Shown here: positions 17,934 to 27,430 of the stretch, piece by piece
Numbering within the stretch: the stretch's first letter is position 1
How the letters are laid out: each line of letters opens with the position of its first letter
Assembly (NCBI RefSeq): GCF_000622405.1
Contig: NZ_JASF01000005.1
Coordinates: 682,001 to 746,000, forward strand
Direction: 5' to 3'
Length of the DNA stretch: 64,000 bases
Origin: Sulfitobacter donghicola DSW-25 = KCTC 12864 = JCM 14565
GTDB taxonomy: Bacteria; Pseudomonadota; Alphaproteobacteria; Rhodobacterales; Rhodobacteraceae
Notes under the pieces: generated by a model
Database searches by the model: none
Seen by the model: the letters and a program-made list of their open reading frames with translations, nothing else
Told to the model about the DNA's origin: nothing
Program-made: the position numbers and the translations under genes

Positions 17934-19848
17934 ACTGATCAAAGCTGCAGCCGTATTCACCCTGCTTTGCACGCCCGCCTTTGCGCAAGGTGTTGCCGTA
18001 AAGGAAAGCACCTTTTGGGCCGCCGAAGTCAAAAGCGGCCATTTACCCCTAGCCGCTGATCGCATCCCCCTTGATCCATTGATCGTCGACCTAGAGGCCA
18101 AGGGCCGCAGCACAGGCATTCAGGGGGGCACATTGCGCACCCTTGTGTCGCGCAGCAAAGATATCCGCCAGATGGTCGTTTATGGGTATGCGCGTCTGGT
18201 CGGCTATACCTCTGACTATTCTTTGCAACCTGACCTTTTGCGCGACGTGACAAATGAAGGTGACCGCAAGTATACTTTGCACCTCAGGCGCGGGCATCGC
18301 TGGTCTGACGGCGCGCCCTTTACCTCTGCCGATTTCGAATACTGGTGGAAACACATCGCCAACAACCCCGATATCACCCCATCGGGCCCGCCAGAATGGA
18401 TGATGGTTGATGGCAAGATGGGCAGCGTGACATTTCCTGATCCTGAAACCGTTGTGTTTGAATGGGCCGCCCCCAACCCCAACTTTCTACCCCTGTTGGC
18501 ACAGGCACGGCCGCCCTTCATCTATCGCCCTGCACACTATCTAAAACAGTTTCACCTAGATTTCGCCGATCCGGATTTCCTGCATCAGGAAATTCAATCG
18601 GCCCGCGTGAAAAGCTGGGCCGCGCTGCACAACAAACGCGACAACATGTACAAATTCGACAACCCCGACCAGCCCACGTTGCAACCGTGGCTGAATGCCT
18701 CGGGCAAGCCGACATCGCGCAACCTGTTTGTGCGCAACCCCTATTTCCACCGCATCGACACCGCAGGAACGCAACTGCCCTATATCGATATCGTTGAAAT
18801 GACCGTTGTTGGCAGCGGGCTGATCGCGGCTAAATCGAACGCGGGCGAAGTGGACCTGCAAGCGCGGGGTTTGGGCTTTCGCGATGTCGCGATTTTGAAA
18901 AAGGGCGAAGTGGACGGGGATAAATACCGCACCCTTTTGTGGGGCAATGGCGCGGCCAGCCAGATCGCAATCTACCCCAACCTGAATTTTAGTGACCCTG
19001 TTTGGCGCGATGTAATGCGCGATGTCCGCTTCCGCCGCGCGCTGAGCCTTGGGATTGATCGGCGGATGATTAACCGCGCCCTGTATTTTGGCATGGCCCA
19101 AGAAGGCGGCATGACCGCCCTTGCCCCCAGCCCCCTACACGACCCAGCCGACCTTGCCGCATGGGCGGACCTTGATATCGAACAGGGCAACCAACTGCTT
19201 GATGACATGGGGCTAACCGAACGCACACCAAACGGGCTGCGCAAGCTACCAGACGGGCGCCCCATGGAGTTTGTGATCGAAACCGCAGGAGAGCGCCAAG
19301 ACGAAGAGAACGCCCTAAGCATCATCACCGACACATGGCGCGAGCTGGGCATCCGCCTGATTATGCGCCCCTTGAACCGTGATATCATGCGCAACCGAAT
19401 TTATGCAGGCAACGGCATGGCCGCTGTTTGGTTCGGCTGGGATAATGGGCTGCCCCGCGCGGAAACCTCGCCGCAATATCTTGCCCCGACCCAGCAAGAG
19501 TTCTTTGCCTGGCCCAAGTGGGGCCAATACTATCAGACCATGGGTAAGAATGGCGAAGCGCCGGATATGGAGGCGCCTCTGCGTCTGTTGGAGCTTGAGG
19601 CGGAGTGGTCCAAAATCAGCGACTCAAAGCGGCGTTCGGAAATCTGGGCCGAGATGCTGGAGATCCACGCGCAACAACAGTTTGCCATCGGTATCCTATC
19701 TGGCGCGCCACAGCCTATCGTGGTGTCAAAACGGCTTCGGAATGTGCCCGAAAAAGCCACATGGGCCTATGATCCAGGGGCCCATTTTGGCATTCACCGC
19801 GTTGACGAATTCTATTTTGAAGACGCATTTATGCAGGTGTCCCAATGA
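17926..19848 (+). CDS. ABC importer substrate-binding protein (SBP family 5)
   Basis: 640 residues with a signal peptide ([20 protein letters not shown]), therefore periplasmic. SBP_bac_5 features: YTLHLRRGHRWSDGAPFTSADFEYWW near residue 110-135 and FRRALSLGIDRRMINRAL in the middle. The family binds oligopeptides, opines, nickel or sugars; the long 640-residue form resembles roseobacter peptide/oligosaccharide binders. Given the divergent dicarboxylate-like catabolic operon, a non-peptide ligand is possible. Confidence 0.88.
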   Translation: MLKLIKAAAVFTLLCTPAFAQGVAVKESTFWAAEVKSGHLPLAADRIPLDPLIVDLEAKGRSTGIQGGTLRTLVSRSKDIRQMVVYGYARLVGYTSDYSLQPDLLRDVTNEGDRKYTLHLRRGHRWSDGAPFTSADFEYWWKHIANNPDITPSGPPEWMMVDGKMGSVTFPDPETVVFEWAAPNPNFLPLLAQARPPFIYRPAHYLKQFHLDFADPDFLHQEIQSARVKSWAALHNKRDNMYKFDNPDQPTLQPWLNASGKPTSRNLFVRNPYFHRIDTAGTQLPYIDIVEMTVVGSGLIAAKSNAGEVDLQARGLGFRDVAILKKGEVDGDKYRTLLWGNGAASQIAIYPNLNFSDPVWRDVMRDVRFRRALSLGIDRRMINRALYFGMAQEGGMTALAPSPLHDPADLAAWADLDIEQGNQLLDDMGLTERTPNGLRKLPDGRPMEFVIETAGERQDEENALSIITDTWRELGIRLIMRPLNRDIMRNRIYAGNGMAAVWFGWDNGLPRAETSPQYLAPTQQEFFAWPKWGQYYQTMGKNGEAPDMEAPLRLLELEAEWSKISDSKRRSEIWAEMLEIHAQQQFAIGILSGAPQPIVVSKRLRNVPEKATWAYDPGAHFGIHRVDEFYFEDAFMQVSQ

Positions 19849-20870
19849 TGATCCTTCGCTACGCGGTTACGCGATTTGCAACCATGTTGCTGACGCTTTG
19901 GATTGTGTCGATATTGGTTTTTGCCATTATCAACCTCCCCCCCGGTGATTTCCTGAGCAACCAAATCGCCGAGCTGCGCGCAACCGGTCAGGCCGAAGGT
20001 GTTGCCAAGGCCGAATTCCTGCGCAGCGAATACGCATTGGACCGCCCCCTATGGGAGCAATATATGATCTGGGTTGGCTTCATGCCGGGCCCTCAGGGGT
20101 TTTCGGGCCTGCTGCAAGGCAACTTTGGCTGGTCATTCGAATTTGACCGCCCCGTGAGCGAGATCGTCGGTGATGCCTTGTGGCTCACCGTTCTGGTGAA
20201 CCTCGCGGCGGTTTTGTTTGTCTATGTGGTGGCGCTGCCCCTCGGCGTTATCGCGGCGGCACGGTCGGAAACATGGGTGGATTACACGGCTGGATTTGTT
20301 GGCTACCTTGGCCTTGCGACGCCGAACTTCCTGCTGGCGCTGATCCTGTTTTACTATGGCCACAAATATTTCAATCTGCCCATCGGCGGATTAATGGCCC
20401 CCGAATTCGAGGGCGAGCCAATGTCATGGGCCAAGGTGAAATCCATCCTTGTGCATCTGATCGTCCCCACCTTTGTGATCGGCACATCTGGTGCGGCTGC
20501 GATGATGCAGCGCCTACGTGCCAACATGCTGGACGAACTGAGCAAGCCCTACGTGGAAACCGCCATTGCAAAGGGGATGAAGCCCTCGAAGATGTTGCGC
20601 AAATACCCTCTGCGCATGGCGTTTAATCCCTTTGTTGCGGATATTGGAAACCTGTTGCCTGCGATGGTGTCCGGATCGGTTTTGGTGTCTGTCGTGCTGG
20701 GCCTGCAAACAATTGGACCTTACCTGCTGTCAGCTTTGAAATCTCAGGATCAGTTTTTGGCCGCTTTCGTCCTGATGTTTGTGGCGCTGCTGACGTTGCT
20801 GGGCACGATGATTTCAGATGTCCTTTTGATGCTGCTTGATCCGCGTATTCGGTTGGGAGGGCGAAAATAA
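19845..20870 (+). CDS. ABC importer permease (DppB-like)
   Basis: 341 residues, about six membrane helices, beginning MMILRYAVTRFATMLLTLWI, the usual DppB N-terminus. Contains the cytoplasmic EAA-loop region YVETAIAKGMKPSKMLRKYPLR that docks with the ATPase. The ATG overlaps the binding-protein stop (ATGA), and the stop shares a base with the next ATG (TAATG). Confidence 0.9.
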   Translation: MMILRYAVTRFATMLLTLWIVSILVFAIINLPPGDFLSNQIAELRATGQAEGVAKAEFLRSEYALDRPLWEQYMIWVGFMPGPQGFSGLLQGNFGWSFEFDRPVSEIVGDALWLTVLVNLAAVLFVYVVALPLGVIAAARSETWVDYTAGFVGYLGLATPNFLLALILFYYGHKYFNLPIGGLMAPEFEGEPMSWAKVKSILVHLIVPTFVIGTSGAAAMMQRLRANMLDELSKPYVETAIAKGMKPSKMLRKYPLRMAFNPFVADIGNLLPAMVSGSVLVSVVLGLQTIGPYLLSALKSQDQFLAAFVLMFVALLTLLGTMISDVLLMLLDPRIRLGGRK

Positions 20871-22024
20871 TGAGCACCCCCGTTGATGATCATTTCGTGG
20901 ATACCCAGCCTTGGTCGGAAGAGGCTGATCTATCAGCCCCCGAACGCGCCGAGTTTGACGCGCCTAGCTATGTTCTGATCTGGCGCAAATTTCGCCGTCA
21001 CAAGCTGGGGCTGATATCGGGGTTGTTCCTGCTGCTGTGTTATCTGATCTTGCCGATTGCCGGATTTGTCGCGCCCTATACGGCGAATGAACGCAGCGCC
21101 GACTATCTTTACCACCCGCCACAGGAAATCAACTTGTGGCATGAGGGAGAATTCATCGGCCCCTATGTTTACCCCACCACGGCGGTTGCCGACCTAGAAA
21201 ACTACCGCTGGCGCTATGATGTTGATACAACCACGCCGCTGCCGCTGCAGTTCTTTTGTGAGGGCTCTGATTATAAACTATTGGGCCTGATCCCATCCCA
21301 CACCCATCTGGTCTGTGCGCCCGAGGGTGGCACGATCTTTCTTTGGGGGTCTGATCGGCTGGGGCGTGATGTCTTTAGCAGGATTTTGTATGGGGCCCAG
21401 CTTTCGCTGACTGTTGGTATCATCGGCATTACGGTTAGCTTTATCTTGGGCATCTTCTTTGGTGCGATGGCGGGGTATTTCGGCGGCAAAACCGACTGGA
21501 CCATCAACCGCGCGATCGAGATTTTGCGCTCGCTGCCCGAGCTGCCCTTGTGGTTGGCCCTGTCTGCCGCCGTCCCCTCCAACTGGGGGCCTGTTGCTGT
21601 GTTCTTTGTGATCTCGATCATTCTGGGCATTCTTGACTGGCCGGGCCTTGCCCGTGCTGTGCGCGCCAAATTCCTGAGCCTGCGCGAAGAGGAATACGTC
21701 CGCGCCGCCGAGATGATGGGCGCGCGCCCTGCCCGCGTGATCCGCCGCCATTTGCTGCCTAACTTTATGAGCCACCTGATCGCCAGCGCGACTCTGTCGA
21801 TCCCTGCGATGATCCTTGGGGAAACCGCGCTTAGCTTTTTGGGGCTTGGGCTGCGTGCCCCTGCGGTATCATGGGGCGTGATGCTGAATGATGCGCAGAA
21901 CCTCGCCAGTATCGAGATCTATCCATGGACCGCGATCCCCATGTTGCCGATCATTGTCGTGGTGCTGGCGTTCAACTTTCTCGGGGATGGGCTGCGTGCA
22001 TCGCTAGACCCCTATCGCAGCTAG
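20870..22024 (+). CDS. ABC importer permease (DppC-like)
   Basis: 384 residues. Short cytoplasmic N-terminus, one helix at about 45-65 (LGLISGLFLLLCYLILPIAG), a long periplasmic insert, then five helices. SDRLGRDVFSRILYGAQLSL and the EAA-type loop EEEYVRAAEMMGARPARVIRRH are typical of DppC. Last gene of the importer operon; a strong terminator follows. Confidence 0.9.
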   Translation: MSTPVDDHFVDTQPWSEEADLSAPERAEFDAPSYVLIWRKFRRHKLGLISGLFLLLCYLILPIAGFVAPYTANERSADYLYHPPQEINLWHEGEFIGPYVYPTTAVADLENYRWRYDVDTTTPLPLQFFCEGSDYKLLGLIPSHTHLVCAPEGGTIFLWGSDRLGRDVFSRILYGAQLSLTVGIIGITVSFILGIFFGAMAGYFGGKTDWTINRAIEILRSLPELPLWLALSAAVPSNWGPVAVFFVISIILGILDWPGLARAVRAKFLSLREEEYVRAAEMMGARPARVIRRHLLPNFMSHLIASATLSIPAMILGETALSFLGLGLRAPAVSWGVMLNDAQNLASIEIYPWTAIPMLPIIVVVLAFNFLGDGLRASLDPYRS

Positions 22025-22056
22025 GCAACTGCCCCCTCCCAGAACCATTCCATAAC

Positions 22057-22096
22057 AAGAGGCCACCAAATAACTTGGTGGCCTCTTTCTGTTTTG
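22057..22096 (+). terminator. Rho-independent terminator of the ABC importer operon
   Basis: A 13-bp perfect stem AAGAGGCCACCAA (22057-22069) / TTGGTGGCCTCTT (22075-22087), 5-nt loop, then a T-rich tail (TCTGTTTTGTCTTTTT). Confidence 0.9.
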
Positions 22097-22142
22097 TCTT
22101 TTTGTAAAAAGGGGCCTGTGCGGCCTATCTATAGGTCTGCGC

Positions 22143-24695
22143 CTATCGATCATCCCCATCGTTTGCCTCGGCCGCCTCTTCGAGCTGCTCTTCGATTGAA
22201 GCATGCGCTGCCGCTGCAACACGTCGTTTCTGCTCTTCGGTCAGGTCATCGACCTTGCCATCCGCCAGACGCACGGTCACCTCGCGGTGTGCAAATTTGA
22301 TCCCTTCGCGTTCAAACAGCACACGAATTTCTTCGTATACGCGCTTGCGCACCAGCCATTGATCGCCAGGCTTGGTCATGAACTTCACGCGGATGATCAT
22401 GGCGCTATCCTGCATTTCGATCACACCTTGTGACTTTAGCGGCGCGATAAAGTTCTGCCCGATCACAGGATCATCCAGCAATGAAATCCCCAGCTTTTTG
22501 ATCAGCTTACGCACCTTTTCGACGTCCGTGTCATAGGTCACACGCAGTGGCAGCTTCATGATAACCCAATCGCGGCTGTAGTTGGTCATCACCTGCAACT
22601 CACCAAAGGGGATGGTGTGCAAGGCGCCCAAGTGGTGGCGCAGCTGGAACGAGCGAACCGAGATTTTTTCGACCGTGCCCTTTACCCCGCCCACATCCAG
22701 ATATTCGCCTTTGCGAAACGCATCATCAAACAGAAAGAAAGCACCCGCAAAGATATCACGCACCAGCGCCTGAGAGCCAAAACCAACGGCAACGCCAACG
22801 ATACCAGCACCAGCAAACAGTGGCCCCACGTTGATCCCCACTTCCATCAGAACAATCAGGATGATCGTCACGATCACCACAATCAGGGTAAAGTTTCGGA
22901 ACAACGGCAACAATGTCGCCAATCGCGACGCCGACGAAGCCCCGCCTTCATCACCTGGCTCGGCCTCGACTTCGTCCTGTGCCTCTTCGGCAATCTTTGT
23001 ATCGATCCAAATACGGAACGCGTGATAAACGATGTAGCCGATAAAGATTATGACGATGATATCCATCACGCGGTACAGGCTGGATTCAACCATTTGTGCG
23101 CTATCATTGTCCCAGATATAGAAAAACGCATAGGAACCCGCAACAAACGCCAAGATGCCCGCAACCCGCCGCGCCAAGGCTTCGAATGAATTCAGGACAC
23201 GAACCGGCTTACCCCGCTCTTCGGCGGCGGCAGAAAGCATGTCGTGCTCGGCCTGTGTTAAGCTAGCTCCGGCAGGCGAAACTGCCTCTGCGGGTTCGAT
23301 CCGTTCGGCCAAGGCGCCAGCAGGGTTATCCCCCTCAAGAGCGCTCTCGCGATCAAGATCAAGCCCCTCATCGCGCCGCAATCTTTGTTCAAACGCTTCC
23401 TTTTCCAGTCGCGCCAGTTCTTGGGCTTCCAACTCAGCTTGTTTCTCGCGCAGCAAACGCAGAACACGCGCGCGCGCAAAGCCACGCTCGATCAGGTAAT
23501 TCACCACCCCGTAGACCACGATGATCGAAATCAGGATACCATAGGCCCCCGCAATCAACGGGATCGAACTGGGCCTTTCAAGGACCAGATCATAGGTCAG
23601 CTCGAACCAAGCGAAAACAACATAGATGACAACGGCAGGCGCCCATAACTTGCTCAGCAAACGCACCAGAATGCCCACCTCGTTTGGTTCTTTGCCATGA
23701 CGCAGCGCCGCAGAGATGGCACGGCGGTTCACAACAACCAACAGGATGTTCAACAGCACCACGCCCCCCGACATGACAGAAGACACAAGGGCGTAAACAT
23801 CATAATTCAGGCCCAGCTCTCCGATCCAGATGCCAAACAAAATGGCGCAGAGGTCCAAGCTGCCCAAGATCCACAACCAGTTATGCAAACGCTTGGCATC
23901 AGAATCGCTGATGATCGGAATACGGTATTGCGACAAATAGGGAGACAGGATCATCCGCCACAAACCAGCCATCACACGGCAACTGAAATAGCCAATATTG
24001 ATCAAGGTCAGCGTAAACTGAATGGCACTATCATCGATAGGCGGAAATAGAACGGCCCCCAGAACATAGGCAACGGCCATCGAGCACAGAATGCCAATCA
24101 CCCCCATGAGAAATCTGAAGACGAGAAAAGGCATCTTTTCCGCATAACCCGCCGGAGAATCCATGACGCGGCTGACAACAAATTTGCGTGCAAAGCGTTT
24201 TGCAAAAATCTCTCGTTCGACAATCACACCCACGCCAAACAACAGCAGGCTCCACCCCAATATCTTAAAATACATAAGGATGGTGCCATCCGGAGACGCC
24301 GCCCGAAGGATATAGGCCACTTCACGGAAGGCATTCGGCAGCTGGGCCACCCTGTCAATCAAGGCATCGCGAGCACGATCAGCGCCCTCTTGCACCTTCA
24401 TCAAACGGGAATAATCCTCGGCTGTTGGTTCGATCGCGTCTGCATCATCCTCCTCAGGGGCGGATTGGGTGATCACCTGCCCTTGGGTATCAATCACAAT
24501 GACGTCAACGCCATCGCGCGCAGCATTCCTCAGCGTCTCGGCCAGAGTTTCCTGCGGCGTGGTTTCGGCAACAGTTTCTTCAACCTCTTCAGAGCCCCCC
24601 AGCATGGAGGTCAGGCTCTGGGCGGAAACATCAGCAGCTGGCAAAAAGGTAAATAAAAGCCAAGTGAATGCTAGTAACAGCATGCGAAAAAACAT
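22143..24695 (-). CDS. Large mechanosensitive channel of MscS family
   Basis: 850 residues from ATG 24695, with a signal-peptide-like start (MFFRMLLLAFTWLLFTFLPAADVSAQ) and GGGGA-type ribosome site. A periplasmic segment and many membrane helices (about 11) precede the MscS core near residues 620-800: GVGVGFGSQ-like pore helix (VGVAVGFGSQALVRDIFAG), then the beta domain (DDAFRKGEYLDVGGVKGTVEKI) and the C-terminal vestibule. A charged, coiled-coil-prone linker (about 420-480, rich in E, R and L) interrupts the membrane region. It protects against osmotic downshock. The extra membrane part places it with the large MscK/YbdG-like members. Confidence 0.88.
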   Translation of the reverse strand: MFFRMLLLAFTWLLFTFLPAADVSAQSLTSMLGGSEEVEETVAETTPQETLAETLRNAARDGVDVIVIDTQGQVITQSAPEEDDADAIEPTAEDYSRLMKVQEGADRARDALIDRVAQLPNAFREVAYILRAASPDGTILMYFKILGWSLLLFGVGVIVEREIFAKRFARKFVVSRVMDSPAGYAEKMPFLVFRFLMGVIGILCSMAVAYVLGAVLFPPIDDSAIQFTLTLINIGYFSCRVMAGLWRMILSPYLSQYRIPIISDSDAKRLHNWLWILGSLDLCAILFGIWIGELGLNYDVYALVSSVMSGGVVLLNILLVVVNRRAISAALRHGKEPNEVGILVRLLSKLWAPAVVIYVVFAWFELTYDLVLERPSSIPLIAGAYGILISIIVVYGVVNYLIERGFARARVLRLLREKQAELEAQELARLEKEAFEQRLRRDEGLDLDRESALEGDNPAGALAERIEPAEAVSPAGASLTQAEHDMLSAAAEERGKPVRVLNSFEALARRVAGILAFVAGSYAFFYIWDNDSAQMVESSLYRVMDIIVIIFIGYIVYHAFRIWIDTKIAEEAQDEVEAEPGDEGGASSASRLATLLPLFRNFTLIVVIVTIILIVLMEVGINVGPLFAGAGIVGVAVGFGSQALVRDIFAGAFFLFDDAFRKGEYLDVGGVKGTVEKISVRSFQLRHHLGALHTIPFGELQVMTNYSRDWVIMKLPLRVTYDTDVEKVRKLIKKLGISLLDDPVIGQNFIAPLKSQGVIEMQDSAMIIRVKFMTKPGDQWLVRKRVYEEIRVLFEREGIKFAHREVTVRLADGKVDDLTEEQKRRVAAAAHASIEEQLEEAAEANDGDDR

Positions 24696-24914
24696 GTTTG
24701 AAGTCCCCGTCCCATTCTTTGGCGCGAAACCGCGCGCATCGTTAAGCGTAGGGGTTTGTTTTGGATTTTGCAATCTAGCGCCAAACGGCCACATTCCCCA
24801 AAACCAACAGAACCCCACCCTGTGTTGGCGTTTTACAAAACGGCCCCATCATGCCATAGCAGAACCTAGCCAAAGACCGTTTCCGATTGGATACGGTAAA
24901 CCAAGGACACATCG

Positions 24915-26195
24915 ATGACGACCACCTCCAAAAGCGACCGGATTGCTATTTTGGGCCTTGGCTATGTTGGCCTGCCCCTTGCCTTGGGTTTAGCGCGAAA
25001 TGGTTTCCAAGTGGTTGGCTATGACATCCATCCCCCGATGATCGACGCGCTTTGTGAGGGGCGCGATCCCAATGGTGAAATCGATGATGCCAAAGTTGCA
25101 TCCTCTACCGCAGTTTTCACACATAACGCGGCTGATCTGGCGGGTTGCACGGCGTTTATCATTGCCGTGCCAACGCCGATCACCGATGCAAAAGCTCCCG
25201 ACCTTGGCCCGATTTTGGGCGCCTGCGCGACCATCGCCCCTCATTTGACGGATGGTGCATTGGTGATCCTAGAAAGCACCGTTTACCCCGGTGTAACCGA
25301 AGACGTTTGCGGCCCAGCCCTTGCCAAGGCCAGCGGATTGGAAACCGGTCGCCAAATCAAACTGGCCTATTCCCCCGAACGCGTTAACCCCGGTGATGTT
25401 GAGCATTCGATGGAGAATGTGATCAAGGTCATCGCGGCCCAAGACGATGAAACCCTCGACCGCGTCGAAGCGATTTACAGCCCCGTGGTAAAGGCCGGCT
25501 TGCACCGTGCCTCTTCTATTGCCACGGCAGAGGCCGCGAAGGTTATCGAAAACACCCAGCGCGATTTGAACATCGCCTTGGTCAATGAATTCGCGCTGAT
25601 CTTTGAACGTCTCGGCCTTGATACGCTCGAAGTGCTCGAGGCGGCGGGCACCAAATGGAATTTCCTGCCCTTCAAACCCGGTTTGGTTGGCGGCCACTGT
25701 ATTGGCGTTGACCCCTACTACCTCACCTTCCGCGCACAGCAGTTGGGCTATCACCCCGAAGTGATCCTTGCCGGTCGTCGGATCAATGACGCGATGGGCG
25801 CTCATGTGGCGCAAACGCTGGTGAAGGCGATGCTGAAAAGAGACATCGGCGTACGCGGCGCGCGTGTTTTGATCCTAGGGTATACGTTCAAGGAAAACTG
25901 CGCCGACACGCGCAACACCCGTGTTTCCGATATCATTTCCGAGCTGGACGATTACGCCATCCAAACCGACGTTCACGACCCATGGGTCGGCACCGCGCGA
26001 TTAGAGGCTCAACATGGGGTCAAAGCCGTCGAAACCCCTGAATTGGGCGCCTATGACGCGATACTGGTGGCCGTTGGGCACCGCGAATTTGTAAACTTGG
26101 GCAGTGATGCAATTCGGGCCTTTGGTAAGGAAGGCGCGGTGTTATATGACATCAAAGGCGTATTCGGCAAATCAGGCAGCGACCTGAGACTTTGA
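24915..26195 (+). CDS. Nucleotide-sugar dehydrogenase (TviB/WbpO type)
   Basis: 426 residues; oxidises a UDP-hexose or UDP-HexNAc to the uronic acid with two NAD+. Rossmann motif GLGYVGLPLA (14-23), catalytic lysine in AAKVIENTQRD (Lys209), catalytic cysteine in GGHCIGVDPYY (Cys262), and the C-terminal domain LILGYTFKENCADTRNTRV. These fit the UDP-N-acetyl-glucosamine/galactosamine 6-dehydrogenase branch. First gene of a seven-gene glycan cluster on this strand (25-bp gap to the next gene), so it should supply an acidic sugar for the glycosyltransferases. Confidence 0.9.
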   Translation: MTTTSKSDRIAILGLGYVGLPLALGLARNGFQVVGYDIHPPMIDALCEGRDPNGEIDDAKVASSTAVFTHNAADLAGCTAFIIAVPTPITDAKAPDLGPILGACATIAPHLTDGALVILESTVYPGVTEDVCGPALAKASGLETGRQIKLAYSPERVNPGDVEHSMENVIKVIAAQDDETLDRVEAIYSPVVKAGLHRASSIATAEAAKVIENTQRDLNIALVNEFALIFERLGLDTLEVLEAAGTKWNFLPFKPGLVGGHCIGVDPYYLTFRAQQLGYHPEVILAGRRINDAMGAHVAQTLVKAMLKRDIGVRGARVLILGYTFKENCADTRNTRVSDIISELDDYAIQTDVHDPWVGTARLEAQHGVKAVETPELGAYDAILVAVGHREFVNLGSDAIRAFGKEGAVLYDIKGVFGKSGSDLRL

Positions 26196-26220
26196 GCCTA
26201 GCAAGACGGAAAGAAAGTTA

Positions 26221-27426
26221 ATGCCGCAAGACCCCATCGCAGAAGCAAACGCACGCAAGCCTGCACATCGTGTCATGCTATACAGCCATGACACGTTTGG
26301 CTTGGGGCATTTGCGCCGGTCGCGTGCTTTGGCGACGGCTCTTACGGCTGGTGATGATAGCTCATCCGCGATCATTTTGACGGGCTCACCTGTTGCGGGG
26401 CGGTTTGCCTTTCCAGAACGGGTGGACCACATCCGCCTGCCTGGTGTTACTAAACTGCCGGATGGATCATACATCAGCTCAACCTTGGGGCTGGATATCG
26501 ACGCCACCACCAATTTGCGGGCAGGGCTGATCCAATCTGCGGTCGAACAATATCAACCCGACCTGCTGATCGTTGATAAAGAACCCACCGGCTTTCGCGG
26601 CGAACTGCTGTCCACATTGGAATGGCTACAAGCCCAAGGCAACTGCCGCATAGTATTGGGTCTTCGGGATGTTCTGGATGAACCAGACGTTCTGGCGGCA
26701 GAATGGGAACGCAAGGGTGCTGTGAAAGCGGCCGAAGCGTTTTATGACGAATTCTGGGTATATGGCGTCGAAGATATCTATGACCCTACCAGCGGCCTGC
26801 CGTTTAGCGACGCAACCCGCAAGCGGATGCATTACACAGGCTACCTGCGCCGCGAGCTAACCGATGCTGTCGATGTGCCGGACGAGCCCTATATCCTCAT
26901 CACGCCGGGCGGTGGCGGCGACGGCGCTGCTATGGTGTCGCTGGTGCTGGACGCCTATGAGGCGGACCCGACCTTGGGCCCCAAAGCGATGTTGGTTTAC
27001 GGGCCTTTCCTCTCTGGCGAGGTACGAGACGCTTTGGATGCGCGTGTTGATGCGCTTGACGGGCGGGTCATCGCCACTGGCTTTGACAGCCGGATCGAGG
27101 CGCTTTTTGCCAATGCTCAGGGCGTTGTGTGTATGGGCGGCTATAACACCTTTTGCGAAGTTCTCAGCTTTGATCAACGCGCGGTCATTGTCCCGCGCAC
27201 CGTGCCACGGCTGGAACAATGGATCCGCGCCAGCCGCGCCGAAGAGCTGGGGCTGGTGCGCATGTTGGATGATGGTCGCGACGGCATGACGGTTGAGGCC
27301 ATGATCAACGCCATTCGCGCCCTGCCAACCCAAGGGAAACCATCCGAAGCGGGCGCCAATGGCCTGCTTGACGGGTTGGATGTTGTGGTCGAACGGGGCC
27401 ACGCGTTAATGAATAATAAGGACTAA
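26221..27426 (+). CDS. Glycosyltransferase, MurG-like GT-B fold (COG4671-like)
   Basis: 401 residues. YSHDTFGLGHLRRSRALATAL near residue 20 is the N-terminal glycine/His loop of GT28/MurG-like enzymes; ILITPGGGGDGAAMV (about 223) and VVCMGGYNTFCEVLSFDQRAVIVPR (about 303-327) form the nucleotide-sugar pocket. I recognise the type as the predicted glycosyltransferases of COG4671, whose products are largely unknown. A paralogue with the same pattern is encoded at 30293 in the same cluster. Cytoplasmic. Confidence 0.75.
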   Translation: MPQDPIAEANARKPAHRVMLYSHDTFGLGHLRRSRALATALTAGDDSSSAIILTGSPVAGRFAFPERVDHIRLPGVTKLPDGSYISSTLGLDIDATTNLRAGLIQSAVEQYQPDLLIVDKEPTGFRGELLSTLEWLQAQGNCRIVLGLRDVLDEPDVLAAEWERKGAVKAAEAFYDEFWVYGVEDIYDPTSGLPFSDATRKRMHYTGYLRRELTDAVDVPDEPYILITPGGGGDGAAMVSLVLDAYEADPTLGPKAMLVYGPFLSGEVRDALDARVDALDGRVIATGFDSRIEALFANAQGVVCMGGYNTFCEVLSFDQRAVIVPRTVPRLEQWIRASRAEELGLVRMLDDGRDGMTVEAMINAIRALPTQGKPSEAGANGLLDGLDVVVERGHALMNNKD

Positions 27427-27430
27427 CATC

